DNA of 64,000 bases, taken from Bacterioplanoides sp. SCSIO 12839 (lineage in GTDB: Bacteria > Pseudomonadota > Gammaproteobacteria > Pseudomonadales > Oceanobacteraceae). Below the pieces are notes generated by a model. The model was not told where the DNA came from, did no database searches, and was given only the letters and a program-made list of their open reading frames with translations. A program made the position numbers and the translations under genes. Below, piece after piece: positions 10,177 to 20,056 of the stretch (its first letter is position 1; each line of letters opens with the position of its first letter). The stretch spans positions 2,506,501-2,570,500 of the forward strand of contig NZ_CP073745.1 of the NCBI RefSeq assembly GCF_024397975.1, given 5' to 3'.

Positions 10177-11721
10177 CTACGGATAAACGCCACGTAGTTT
10201 CAGGTGGCGCTGTGGCAATTTATTATCAACCATTAAATCGGTGACAATAGCCGCTGATGGCATACCGCAATCTTTGATATTGGCAATATTTTCTGTGGTG
10301 ATACCACCGATGCAAGTCACCGGAAATTCCTGACTAATGCGAGCGCACCAGTTGCTCAGATTGGTGTAACCCAGAGGTGGATACTTGAGCTTTTTTGATA
10401 ACGGCGGATGCACCGGACCAAATGCAATGTAGGAAGGTTTAAAGGCACGCGCGCGGGCAATTTCCCACTCGGTATGAGTGCTCACCCCCAGTGCCAACCC
10501 GGCTTCAGAAATGGCACTGAGATTCGCCTCAAGCATATCTTCCTGGCCCAGGTGCACACCATAAGCACCCAACTCAACCGCCATAGGCCAGTCGTCGTTA
10601 ATATACAACGGAATATTCTGCTGCTTGCATCGCTCAATCGCCGTCTGCATATCTCGTTGATAACTGCCTTCACCATATTGCTGTTCGTACAGTGCTGGCG
10701 ACTTCACTCGCCACTGCAGTGTATCCACACCCAGCTCCAGCAAGGAGTCCAGCCAATCCAGATTATCCACCAAACCGTAAAGTCCTAATGCCTGCTCAAC
10801 ACGAGGAAAAGTAAATTCGGTGGCATCACTCAAAGGAACAATCACTGGCCACTGTGCAGCAGGCAGATTACCCAAACCATTGCGATCAACAGCTGTGGCC
10901 CACGCATTACAATAACCGGACGGTGTTTCAGACGCTTGCTGAATAACCTGACTCATGGTTGCAGAAGCCAACAGCAACGCATCATAAATACGTTCACCAT
11001 TGGCCAGATAAGCCGCAATGGCAGAAGCAAAATGGCAGCCGCTGCCGTGTACCTTTTTATCAATCCGTGGTTGCTGAATCATAAAGTTGGTAAGTACTGA
11101 CTGTTCAGGCTCACTCTGTGATTCAACACGACGAATATTCGGGCCTGCAAAGCAGATGCTTTCAACCACTGATTTATCCGTGTTTGAATCGCCACCACTG
11201 ATCACCACATAAGCAATACCTGCTTGTTGCAAGGCTTCTCCTGCTTCCTGAGCCGTTGCACAGCCAGTCAGTTGTAATGCTTCCTGTTCGTTGGGGGTGA
11301 TCACATCCACGAATAAAAACAACGGTTTTAATTGAGCAAGCTCTCCGGTTTCTAAACCACCTTGTGAAGCGGATAACACCGGGTCCCAGACAACCCAACC
11401 CTGAGGGCATTCGGTTTTATACGCCGCTAATTTTTCAATTAACCAGGTAATAAAGATTTCATTTTTGGGAAACCAGCCAATTTTAATGGCTTGTGGCCAG
11501 CCGTCTTTTTTTAACGATTGCCACTGCGATTCGAAAAACTCGACAGAAATGGTTTCAACCGCATCCACACCAAAACTGCTTTGTGCGGTTAACGCTGAAA
11601 CCAGTGTTCCACATTCGACATTTAACGCATGCGCCATTTTTAAATCGGCTTGCAGGCCAGCACCAGAGCAGGAATCAGATGCACTGATTGCCCAGATTTT
11701 TTTACGGTTGGTTTCTTTCAT
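10177..11721 (-). CDS. thiDE: Bifunctional hydroxymethylpyrimidine (phosphate) kinase / thiamine-phosphate synthase ThiDE
   Basis: A 514-residue fusion. Residues 1 to about 280 are the ThiD kinase (ASDSCSGAGLQADLKM, then VWDPVLSASQGG, VITPNEQEALQLTG and the catalytic KVHGSGCHFASAIAAY). Residues about 310 to 514 are ThiE, which joins HMP-PP with thiazole phosphate (YGLVDN, LQWRVKSP, YINDDWPMAVELGAYGVHLG, GVSTHTEWEIA, AFGPVHPP). I start at the ATG at 11721, which gives the usual ThiD N-terminus; the frame runs 28 codons further 5' but there it reads through a structured repeat. It is the last gene of the thi operon, separated from thiG by that repeat. Confidence 0.94.
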   Translation of the reverse strand: MKETNRKKIWAISASDSCSGAGLQADLKMAHALNVECGTLVSALTAQSSFGVDAVETISVEFFESQWQSLKKDGWPQAIKIGWFPKNEIFITWLIEKLAAYKTECPQGWVVWDPVLSASQGGLETGELAQLKPLFLFVDVITPNEQEALQLTGCATAQEAGEALQQAGIAYVVISGGDSNTDKSVVESICFAGPNIRRVESQSEPEQSVLTNFMIQQPRIDKKVHGSGCHFASAIAAYLANGERIYDALLLASATMSQVIQQASETPSGYCNAWATAVDRNGLGNLPAAQWPVIVPLSDATEFTFPRVEQALGLYGLVDNLDWLDSLLELGVDTLQWRVKSPALYEQQYGEGSYQRDMQTAIERCKQQNIPLYINDDWPMAVELGAYGVHLGQEDMLEANLSAISEAGLALGVSTHTEWEIARARAFKPSYIAFGPVHPPLSKKLKYPPLGYTNLSNWCARISQEFPVTCIGGITTENIANIKDCGMPSAAIVTDLMVDNKLPQRHLKLRGVYP

Positions 11722-11742
11722 AATCAATTCGATTAAAGCGTT

Positions 11743-11851
11743 AAATAAATACAGTGTTGTTTTTGAGAGCAGCGACAGGATGTCGCGTCCGCGCGGCAGG
11801 GCCATGGATGGCCCTTCGGCGCGGCGGCAAAAAATAACACTGTGTTTATTT
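11743..11851 (+). repeat. Structured inverted-repeat element, copy A
   Basis: A 109-base hairpin element filling the thiG-thiDE gap. The outer arms 11743-11764 and 11830-11851 pair over 22 positions, with two G-U pairs if read as plus-strand RNA. Inside is a 66-base G+C-rich core (11768-11833) with two hairpins: GCGACA-GGA-TGTCGC (11772-11786), and a larger one closed by CGCGCC-type arms with the tip GGGCCATGGATGGCCC. The same core, 62 of 66 bases identical and in opposite orientation, occurs at 50423-50488 inside an unrelated outer stem. No coding capacity is credible. Confidence 0.85.
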
Positions 11852-11877
11852 TTCGCTGCATAATTCTAAAAAAATTA

Positions 11878-12684
11878 TTAATTCTGATGCCAAAATGGCA
11901 TACCGAGTGTGGGGGTTGAAGCACTGGCGGCCTGACGCTCCTGCATCATGCCTGCTGAATAAGCCATTCGCCCAGCATTCACAGCCTCATAAAACGCCCG
12001 TGCCATTAATACCGGGTCATGCGCTTTAGCAACCGCAGTATTTAACAACACCGCATCAAACCCTAACTCCATGGCATCCATCGCCTGAGAAGGTTTGCCC
12101 AAGCCTGCATCAATGATGAGTACCGCATCGGATAAACGCTCACGCAAGGTGGTGAGTTGATGACGATTTAATAAACCTTTACCCGTACCAATGGGGGCGC
12201 CCCAGGGCATCACCGCCGGACAACCCACGGCAAGTAATTCTTTGCACAGCACTAAATCATCGGTGCAATAAGGCAGCACCTTAAAACCTTGCTGAATCAG
12301 GGTTTCAGCGGCTTTCACCAATTGAGTGGTGTGCGGCTGAAGCGTGTAGTCATCACCGATGACTTCTAATTTAATCCAATCGGTTTTGAATAATTCACGC
12401 GCCATATTGGATAATAAAACCGCTTCATCGGCGGTATGACAACCGGCGGTATTAGGCAGAATTTTACAGCCACTTTGCTCGACAAATTCCTGCACGTATT
12501 GCCAGTGGCCATTATCCGCAACCTGCTGCGCGGTCTGTCGCCGCAACGACAAGGTAACAAACCCTGGCTTTCCGGCTTGAAGGCTATCGCGCATGACTTC
12601 TGGCGATGGATACATGGAAGTACCCAACCAAAGGCGGCCATTAATTTCCTCGCCAGCGATGTTTATTGTATTTTCAGTCGTCAT
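11878..12684 (-). CDS. thiG: Thiazole synthase ThiG
   Basis: A 268-residue TIM-barrel enzyme that builds the thiazole ring of thiamine from deoxyxylulose phosphate, ThiS thiocarboxylate and dehydroglycine. It shows RLWLGTSMYPSPEVM at the front, KLEVIGDDYTLQPHTTQLV with the catalytic Lys, AVMPWGAPIGTGKGL and LIIDAGLGKPSQAMDAMELG. The start is 2 bases after the thiS stop. The C-terminal extension (SASTPTLGMPFWHQN) is a little longer than in some relatives. ThiO upstream would supply the glycine-derived imine. Confidence 0.96.
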   Translation of the reverse strand: MTTENTINIAGEEINGRLWLGTSMYPSPEVMRDSLQAGKPGFVTLSLRRQTAQQVADNGHWQYVQEFVEQSGCKILPNTAGCHTADEAVLLSNMARELFKTDWIKLEVIGDDYTLQPHTTQLVKAAETLIQQGFKVLPYCTDDLVLCKELLAVGCPAVMPWGAPIGTGKGLLNRHQLTTLRERLSDAVLIIDAGLGKPSQAMDAMELGFDAVLLNTAVAKAHDPVLMARAFYEAVNAGRMAYSAGMMQERQAASASTPTLGMPFWHQN

Positions 12685-12686
12685 AT

Positions 12687-12914
12687 TTAACCGCCAGTGA
12701 TTGCACCCAAAATATCCAGCTGATCATCCGCTTTTAATTCCGTTTGAGCGAATAAAGAAGCTGAAACTATCGACTGATTGAGTGCTACAACAATATTACC
12801 TTTTGGCTCTCCGTCATCGCTAAAATAACCCAGCTGAATCAATAATTGTTGCAGGGTTTTAATATTGCTGAATGACTGTGTAGCCCCATTAATTGCCAAT
12901 GTTAACTCTGCCAT
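12687..12914 (-). CDS. thiS: Sulfur carrier protein ThiS
   Basis: A 75-residue ubiquitin-fold protein ending ILGAITGG; the terminal Gly-Gly is adenylated and then thiocarboxylated to deliver sulfur to ThiG. The body (ELTLAINGATQSF, then NIVVALNQSIV) fits the family, and the length is within the usual range of about 65-75. It lies between thiO, whose stop abuts its start, and thiG, 2 bases downstream. No thiF is seen in this operon, so its activating enzyme must be encoded elsewhere or be MoeB-like. Confidence 0.95.
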   Translation of the reverse strand: MAELTLAINGATQSFSNIKTLQQLLIQLGYFSDDGEPKGNIVVALNQSIVSASLFAQTELKADDQLDILGAITGG

Positions 12915-14081
12915 TTATGCCATCTCCTCAACAGCGACATCAGCCTCAGCATTGAGCAGGCCTTTTAATCCAAGAGACAGCTGATATTCGCGAGTCAGCT
13001 GCTGTTCAAACTGCTGCAAAAATGCCGGAGCCAATAAATAGCCATGACGGAATAAACCATTTAATCGATACAGCTTCGCTGCAGTGCGAACCACTTTCGG
13101 TTTATGATCCGGAAATGCCGGGCGTAAATTCACATCCGTTTCGATAATACGAGCTTCCGCCAACGCCGGGCTTAAACAATACAAGGCACTTAACATTTCT
13201 AATTGCGAGCGCACACTGACCGGCGATTTATCTTCCGATTCAATCTCGGTAGCACCCAGAATATAACGAAATGCTCCCTGCTCGGTTTGCCCTTTCGGCA
13301 CCAGGTATAAGTGATAACGTGGGTGTAATAAACGCACCGGGCGCGTGATATTTACCTCAGGTGTTTCGATCCAACACACCTCGCCACGAACGCCTCGTAA
13401 CGTTTGTGCATCACCTGCCAGCGCTGTTTTGGAACCGACGCCACGACAATCAAACACCAATGTATCGTCAGAGAAAGCCTGCAATTCCGCATCCGACACA
13501 TCGGTATTAAAACGAAATTGCACCCCCAGTTGTTGCGCCTGCTGGTGCAATAAAGGCAACAAGGAACGGTTATCCAGATGCATTTCCTGAGGCAAGAAAA
13601 AGCCGTGCTGAAATTCCGGGTTAATTCCGGGTTCTAGTTGCTGAATTTGCTGGCGACTAACAGCTGTTGCAGTTTTATCTCCCAACAAATCAAACGAAGC
13701 CATTTCCTGTTCAAACTGACGTAACTCAGACTGATCTGCCTGATGAGCCACCACCAGTGAACCATCCTGTCCAAACGCAATGCTTTCTCCACTATCCTGA
13801 CCCAGTTGGGCCAATAAAGCTGGCCATAGGCTTAGGCTTTGCTTGCCCAGCTCAAACATGTCAGCGTCACAAACATTGCGTTCAGCGTAGGGGGCTACCA
13901 TGGCCGCCGCCGTATTCGCAGCACTTTGTAATTGATCCGGTGCCGATTTTTCCAGCACCGTAATATCAGCAGCCCTTTCAGGCTGCTGACGTGCCAGACG
14001 CCAGGCTAATAAGCTGCCCAACAATCCGGCACCCACAATCACAACAGGAGCCACAACTGATTGAGGTTTTGTGTGTGTCAT
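12915..14081 (-). CDS. thiO: FAD-dependent glycine oxidase ThiO
   Basis: A 388-residue flavoenzyme of the D-amino-acid oxidase family. It oxidises glycine to the imine used in thiazole formation, in place of the radical enzyme ThiH. The N-terminal Rossmann motif VVIVGAGLLGSLLAWRLA binds FAD; FDCRGVGSKTALAG and LRGVRGEVCWIET lie in the middle and LYRLNGLFRHGYLLAPAF near the C-terminus. Its stop is directly joined to the thiS start and thiC ends 8 bases upstream. Oxygen-dependent ThiO fits an aerobic organism. Confidence 0.93.
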   Translation of the reverse strand: MTHTKPQSVVAPVVIVGAGLLGSLLAWRLARQQPERAADITVLEKSAPDQLQSAANTAAAMVAPYAERNVCDADMFELGKQSLSLWPALLAQLGQDSGESIAFGQDGSLVVAHQADQSELRQFEQEMASFDLLGDKTATAVSRQQIQQLEPGINPEFQHGFFLPQEMHLDNRSLLPLLHQQAQQLGVQFRFNTDVSDAELQAFSDDTLVFDCRGVGSKTALAGDAQTLRGVRGEVCWIETPEVNITRPVRLLHPRYHLYLVPKGQTEQGAFRYILGATEIESEDKSPVSVRSQLEMLSALYCLSPALAEARIIETDVNLRPAFPDHKPKVVRTAAKLYRLNGLFRHGYLLAPAFLQQFEQQLTREYQLSLGLKGLLNAEADVAVEEMA

Positions 14082-14089
14082 ACAGCCTC

Positions 14090-16021
<1,932 letters not shown>

Positions 16022-16081
16022 TTATTCAGGCCATCTCTGGGAGATGTGCTAATCACAGAAAACAATCAGTCAGGCAGCGGG

Positions 16082-16143
16082 AAGGAAGAAAAAGGAACAA
16101 GTTGTCGTTTCAATAAGGTCAGAACAACCATGTGATAACGACA
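16082..16143 (-). terminator. Possible riboswitch-controlled attenuator hairpin
   Basis: On the minus strand TGTCGTT (16143 to 16137) can pair with AACGACA (16109 to 16103), and a pyrimidine-rich run with five consecutive T follows. It lies between the riboswitch and thiC and could be the expression platform. The stem is only 7 pairs with a loop of 27 bases, so this is weak; control at the level of translation is the alternative. Confidence 0.25.
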
Positions 16144-16196
16144 GCAAGTCTTGATGACATCAACAGCTTCAGAAAAATAAACTGCAAACGGCTTTT

Positions 16197-16287
16197 CTGT
16201 TTCCTACGCTGGCTCTAACCAGATCAGGTTCAACGGGATCCGCTTATGCGATCTCAGCTCCTCATTGCAGATGGAGCACCCCGACAG
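16197..16287 (-). ncRNA. TPP riboswitch (THI element)
   Basis: Read on the minus strand the leader contains GTCGGGGTGCTC, then CTGAGATCGCATAAGCGGAT, CCGTTGAACCTGATCTGG and TTAGAGCCAGCGTAGGAAAC, the near-invariant segments of the thiamine-pyrophosphate aptamer in the right order. It controls thiC and the genes behind it. The rest of the 351-base space between thiC and the DUF2147 gene holds only the leader and the DUF2147 3' flank. Confidence 0.96.
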
Positions 16288-16360
16288 AATCACCACGATA
16301 ATAAGGCGGCTTGCAAACTTATACAAGCCGCGACTTATGTAAAAGAGATAGCCTTAGGTA

Positions 16361-16909
16361 TTACAGGTTTTCACCCTGATCTGCGACAGCATCAGCCGCC
16401 AGCACTTCTTCAACCTCGGTGCCTTCAACCTGTGTGCCTTCAACCTGAGCTTCTGGCTCTGCGGTTACAGCAGGTGCTTCATAGCGCTGCCACTCCTGAC
16501 TGCGACCGATCCAGGATACGCCAACGTAACCACGCACTTCGATGGTTTGGCCATCTTCGGCAACTTTCAGTTTGGACTTATAGATGGAGCCGGTTTTTGG
16601 GTCCAGAATGCGACCACTTTCCCATTCGCCTTCGGCTTCCTTTTCCAGTCCCCACATGAACGTCAGGCCTTCAATCGGCTTATTGTGAAACTCATCCGGG
16701 CATTCTTCACAGCTTTTGCCCTTATCGTCTTCGCGCAGTAACTCAACAATCGTGCCCTGCAATTCGCCATTTTCAGCAATTTTAATTTCAACAACCGATG
16801 CTTTAGAGCCATCTTCATCGTCGATGGTTACCCAGCGGCCTTCCGCTGTATCTGCCTGTGCAGCCAATGAAAACAAACCAGCAATGGCCGTAGTGAGAAG
16901 TTTTTTCAT
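16361..16909 (-). CDS. Exported DUF2147-like protein
   Basis: A 182-residue protein with a signal peptide (MKKLLTTAIAGLFSLAAQAD) followed by a small beta-rich domain of the DUF2147 type: EGRWVTIDDEDG, NGELQGTIVELL, GLTFMWGLEKEAEGEWE, GRILDPKTGSIYKSKLKV and EVRGYVGVSWIGRSQEWQRY. The family is periplasmic and uncharacterised. Two cysteines (CEEC) sit in the first third. The last 35 residues are an acidic low-complexity tail containing a short repeat (VEGTQVEGTEVEE). It is transcribed away from the thi leader and no partner gene is evident. Confidence 0.82.
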   Translation of the reverse strand: MKKLLTTAIAGLFSLAAQADTAEGRWVTIDDEDGSKASVVEIKIAENGELQGTIVELLREDDKGKSCEECPDEFHNKPIEGLTFMWGLEKEAEGEWESGRILDPKTGSIYKSKLKVAEDGQTIEVRGYVGVSWIGRSQEWQRYEAPAVTAEPEAQVEGTQVEGTEVEEVLAADAVADQGENL

Positions 16910-17172
16910 GTGAACCTCAAGGAAAAAGTGTTTTTTATTATATTAGGGCCTGATTGGCCTGACCACTTTAAATCCCCGCCGGCTAATTGCAAGTTCAGCG
17001 TGTTCTTTTTAGCCGCTTATCCCCTCATTACGACCGTTCATAGCAGAAATCGATTTTTTTCTACCGAGACAGGAACTTTTTTCGCCCCACTAATTCCTAT
17101 GCATCACCTGTACAACATGTATAAGAAAAATATTCCCGCATGGCAGGTATTTCTTAATTAAAGGAGGTTTTT

Positions 17173-18543
17173 ATGAAAATTCAGCAACTTGCCCGAGAAG
17201 CGACCCGCTTAGCGATGCTGGTTCCGGTGATGTCTTTGACATTGGTTGGCTGTGGCAGCGATGACGATGATGACGATCCGGCTTACGTGCGTGTATTGCA
17301 TGCATCACCGGATGCTCCGGCAGTCGACGTGCTGGTGAATGGCAGCGCCGCCCTGACCGGCGTCAGCTACCAGCAAGGTTCTGGCTATCTGCGTCTTGAA
17401 GAAGGCAATAACACCGTTGCCCTGCGGGTTAGCGGCACTGAGACCATTGCCCTTGAGCAAACACTGACACTGTCGGCCAATGGTTATTATTCAGTGATTG
17501 CACAAAATGACGTTGCCAACATTGAATTCGAAGTACTGGACGACACCATACGTCGTGGCAACGACAGCAATGATGTGACCGTTGTGCATGCCTCTCCAGA
17601 TGCCGGTTCGGTTGATGTATACGTAACGGCCAATGGCGCCGATCTGGGTGACGCCACTTTGCCAGGTGTGCCGTTTGATGCCAATGCGACACTGCCTAAC
17701 ATCGCCGATAGTGACTATCAGGTTCGTATCACCGGCGCTGGCAGCTCTGAGGTGGTATACAACTCTGGCAGTCTGACGGTAAACACCGATGTCACAGCCG
17801 TTGCCGTTAACAGCAACAAAGGTGCGTCACCGGTATCCTTACTGATCTGGGCTGAAGCAGAGTCACCGGTGACCCCGGTACTGGATAACACAGCCGAGGT
17901 TCGTATTGTCCACGCGGTTGATTCGGTCAGTGTCGATGTCTTTGCCGGTGGTGCGGAACTGTTGGGTGATTTTAATTACCTCGACACCACCGTGACCCAA
18001 GCCAATCCAAGTGGTTATGTGAAGGTCGCTGCTGGTGCATTACCCGTTGCCATTGCCCCGGCAAACCAGGGTATTGAAAATGCACTGGCTAACCTGAGTG
18101 GCACACTGACACTGGAGCGTGGTGAATCTTATACCGTGATTGCCGCCGGTGACCTGGCCGCAGTAGCTGATGCCGAATTGATTACTCTGGTAGATAAACG
18201 CGAAAACACATCAACCGAAAACGGGGACGTACGCCTGGTACATGCCTCATCGGCTGATGCAGCCGATCCGGTTGATATCTTTGTTTACGCCCAGGGCAGC
18301 ACTCAACCGGCAACACCAACCTTTGCCGATGTTGTACTTGGACAGGCCAGACCAGACAAGACCGGGGGCTACACCGCGTTGCCAGCAGGCACTTACACTG
18401 TGGATATTGCGGCCGATGGCACCACTGCGGCAGCCGTACCGGGTACCAATGCAGTGCCGGTTGCTGCCGGTGCTATCAACACTGCCATTGCGGTAGGTAA
18501 TGGTTCTGGTCTGTCTGCGATCTTACTCAATGATAAGCGCTGA
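17173..18543 (+). CDS. DUF4397 repeat lipoprotein
   Basis: A 456-residue predicted lipoprotein. The signal sequence ends in the lipobox LTLVGC, followed by an Asp-rich linker (GSDDDDDDP). The rest is four copies of a beta-sandwich repeat beginning near residues 37, 134, 242 and 352, each opening with a V-R-V/L-V-H-A-S type strand (VRVLHASPDAPAVDVLVNG, VTVVHASPDAGSVDVYV, VRIVHAVDSVSVDVF, VRLVHASSADAADPVDIFV). This is the DUF4397 pattern seen in surface or periplasmic proteins of unknown role. A strong ribosome site (AGGAGG) precedes the ATG and a terminator follows, so it is a single-gene unit. Confidence 0.88.
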   Translation: MKIQQLAREATRLAMLVPVMSLTLVGCGSDDDDDDPAYVRVLHASPDAPAVDVLVNGSAALTGVSYQQGSGYLRLEEGNNTVALRVSGTETIALEQTLTLSANGYYSVIAQNDVANIEFEVLDDTIRRGNDSNDVTVVHASPDAGSVDVYVTANGADLGDATLPGVPFDANATLPNIADSDYQVRITGAGSSEVVYNSGSLTVNTDVTAVAVNSNKGASPVSLLIWAEAESPVTPVLDNTAEVRIVHAVDSVSVDVFAGGAELLGDFNYLDTTVTQANPSGYVKVAAGALPVAIAPANQGIENALANLSGTLTLERGESYTVIAAGDLAAVADAELITLVDKRENTSTENGDVRLVHASSADAADPVDIFVYAQGSTQPATPTFADVVLGQARPDKTGGYTALPAGTYTVDIAADGTTAAAVPGTNAVPVAAGAINTAIAVGNGSGLSAILLNDKR

Positions 18544-18563
18544 TTGTTAACCAGCCGTGTATA

Positions 18564-18597
18564 AAAAAACCGCCTTCTTTTCAGAGGGCGGTTTTTT
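18564..18597. terminator. Terminator between the DUF4397 gene and phnX
   Basis: AAAAAACCGCC and GGCGGTTTTTT pair around a short loop 20 bases past the plus-strand stop. The A and T tracts on either side let it serve phnX, which converges on it, as well. Confidence 0.88.
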
Positions 18598-18617
18598 ATT
18601 GGTAGCAAGCAATAAAA

Positions 18618-19445
18618 TTATGGCTTATCACCTGCTGCCAGGCGGGCAGAAATTTCATCAATCACAGCGGGTAAGTCAGCCACACTATCAATCACATAAT
18701 GTGCACCCGCATCGTACAAACGTTGTTCCGCTTCGATACGACGCTGCTGCTGCTCGTCTTCTGACAGTGCTTGCCAATCAGCCAGTTCCAGGCCCACTTC
18801 ATTGCCACTGATGCTCACGCCCACCGTCCACATACCGGCACGCAAACCTTCTTCAATTCCCGGAATGGTATCGTCAACCTTCACACAACCCTGTACATGG
18901 TCAGCACGCAGTTCCATGGCCACCGTTAACGCCATATCGGCGTATGGACGACCGCGCACCACTTGTGTGGCACACACACAAGAAGCGGGTTCGTACCCCT
19001 GCTCTTTCGCCGCCGCAACCGCAGGCTCCATCATGCCCGGGCCATAACCGGTATTACTGCCAATTTTAATTCCTTGCGAAACCAGTTCATCGTAAGCGGA
19101 CTTCCAACCTGGAATTAACTGGCTGCGGTCACTGACAATGCGCGTTTGAATAGGTTGAAAATCCTGATACAAACGATCAATTTCAGCTTCTGTTGGTGCA
19201 CTGCCTTTGACATCCAACCAAGCCTGCGCAATGCGTGGGTTGGCCAGCATACGACAAATATGTACGCGTTTTTCGGTACCCATCGGTTCACGTGCTTCAT
19301 CCTGAGAGACTTCAATGCCTTCGGCTTTAAACAATTCCATAAAGGCATAAACCGGTGCCAGAGAACCAAAATCAATGGTGGTTCCGGCCCAATCCAGAAT
19401 TACGGCCTCAACCGGGCCAGCAAAATAACGGTGTGACTTAAGCAT
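18618..19445 (-). CDS. phnX: Phosphonoacetaldehyde hydrolase PhnX
   Basis: A 275-residue HAD-superfamily enzyme that cleaves the C-P bond of phosphonoacetaldehyde to acetaldehyde and phosphate. The nucleophile is Asp18 in AVILDWAGTTID. Lys59 in EPMGTEKRVH corresponds to the Schiff-base lysine unique to phosphonatase. VKVDDTIPGIEEGLRAGMW holds the C-terminal acidic motif that binds magnesium. The gene overlaps the upstream HD-domain gene by 8 bases and forms phnW-HD-phnX with it. It uses the product of PhnW, so the operon degrades 2-aminoethylphosphonate. Confidence 0.96.
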   Translation of the reverse strand: MLKSHRYFAGPVEAVILDWAGTTIDFGSLAPVYAFMELFKAEGIEVSQDEAREPMGTEKRVHICRMLANPRIAQAWLDVKGSAPTEAEIDRLYQDFQPIQTRIVSDRSQLIPGWKSAYDELVSQGIKIGSNTGYGPGMMEPAVAAAKEQGYEPASCVCATQVVRGRPYADMALTVAMELRADHVQGCVKVDDTIPGIEEGLRAGMWTVGVSISGNEVGLELADWQALSEDEQQQRRIEAEQRLYDAGAHYVIDSVADLPAVIDEISARLAAGDKP

Positions 19446-20031
19446 GTTGCAGTCTCTCCTTCACAACACGGGTGTGTTGAATTAAACGTTCGTGATAATG
19501 AGATAAATCGGGTACAGCAAGATCGGTTTTTTTGCCGCACTCATCGTATTTGCGGATGCGTAATGCATCACTGAACCAGGGCGAGCTTTCAAACGCCCGG
19601 CAAGTGCTGTCGTCCATTTCGCCACCCTGCAGCATGAGGCTGTCAATGGAGGCCTGCGACAGCGTGTCGCGGTAACGTTTATCGGTAGAAAATAAATAAC
19701 GTTTGGCAGCAACATGCAGGCGAATTGGTTTAATGACTTCGTCATCAAAATATTCCGCCAGAAATTGCGCGCCAATTTTTTCGTGATAACCGTTTTCTCC
19801 GGTTTCTTCCGGATGTTTACCGCTTTCTTCCCAGGTCAGGAGATGGCCGATATCGTGTAATAACGCAGCGATTACCAGATAATCGGGTGCATTATCTTGT
19901 TCCGCATACCAGGCACACTGCAGCGCATGCTGCAACTGAGACACCTCCTCTCCCAGTGCCATGTGCCCAAAGGTCAAAAACGGATTCAGTACTTCATCCA
20001 CTTTTTTGCGTGCTAATGTGCGTAAACGCAT
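19438..20031 (-). CDS. PhnZ-like HD-domain protein of phosphonate operons
   Basis: A 197-residue HD-domain protein. The motifs GEEVSQLQHALQCA (Glu28, His35), AALLHDIGH (His59-Asp60), YHEKIGAQFLAEYF, LHVAAKRYLF and LRIRKYDECGKKTD match PhnZ, the di-iron oxygenase that cleaves (R)-2-amino-1-hydroxyethylphosphonate to glycine and phosphate. PhnZ Tyr24 aligns with Ala25 here, although the iron ligands look intact. No PhnY hydroxylase is present to make the known PhnZ substrate; the enzyme may act on environmental hydroxylated AEP. The ATG at 20031 has AGGAAA upstream; a GTG lies one codon earlier. It overlaps phnX and starts 26 bases from phnW. Confidence 0.85.
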   Translation of the reverse strand: MRLRTLARKKVDEVLNPFLTFGHMALGEEVSQLQHALQCAWYAEQDNAPDYLVIAALLHDIGHLLTWEESGKHPEETGENGYHEKIGAQFLAEYFDDEVIKPIRLHVAAKRYLFSTDKRYRDTLSQASIDSLMLQGGEMDDSTCRAFESSPWFSDALRIRKYDECGKKTDLAVPDLSHYHERLIQHTRVVKERLQHA

Positions 20032-20056
20032 CACACTTTCCTTTGTTTCAGATCAG

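Noticed and set aside
11722-11805. A 28-codon 5' extension of the thiDE frame
   Set aside because: It reads through the structured repeat, has no ribosome site and no counterpart in ThiD proteins. Copy B of the repeat gives a similar peptide in an unrelated place, so the open frame comes from the repeat.
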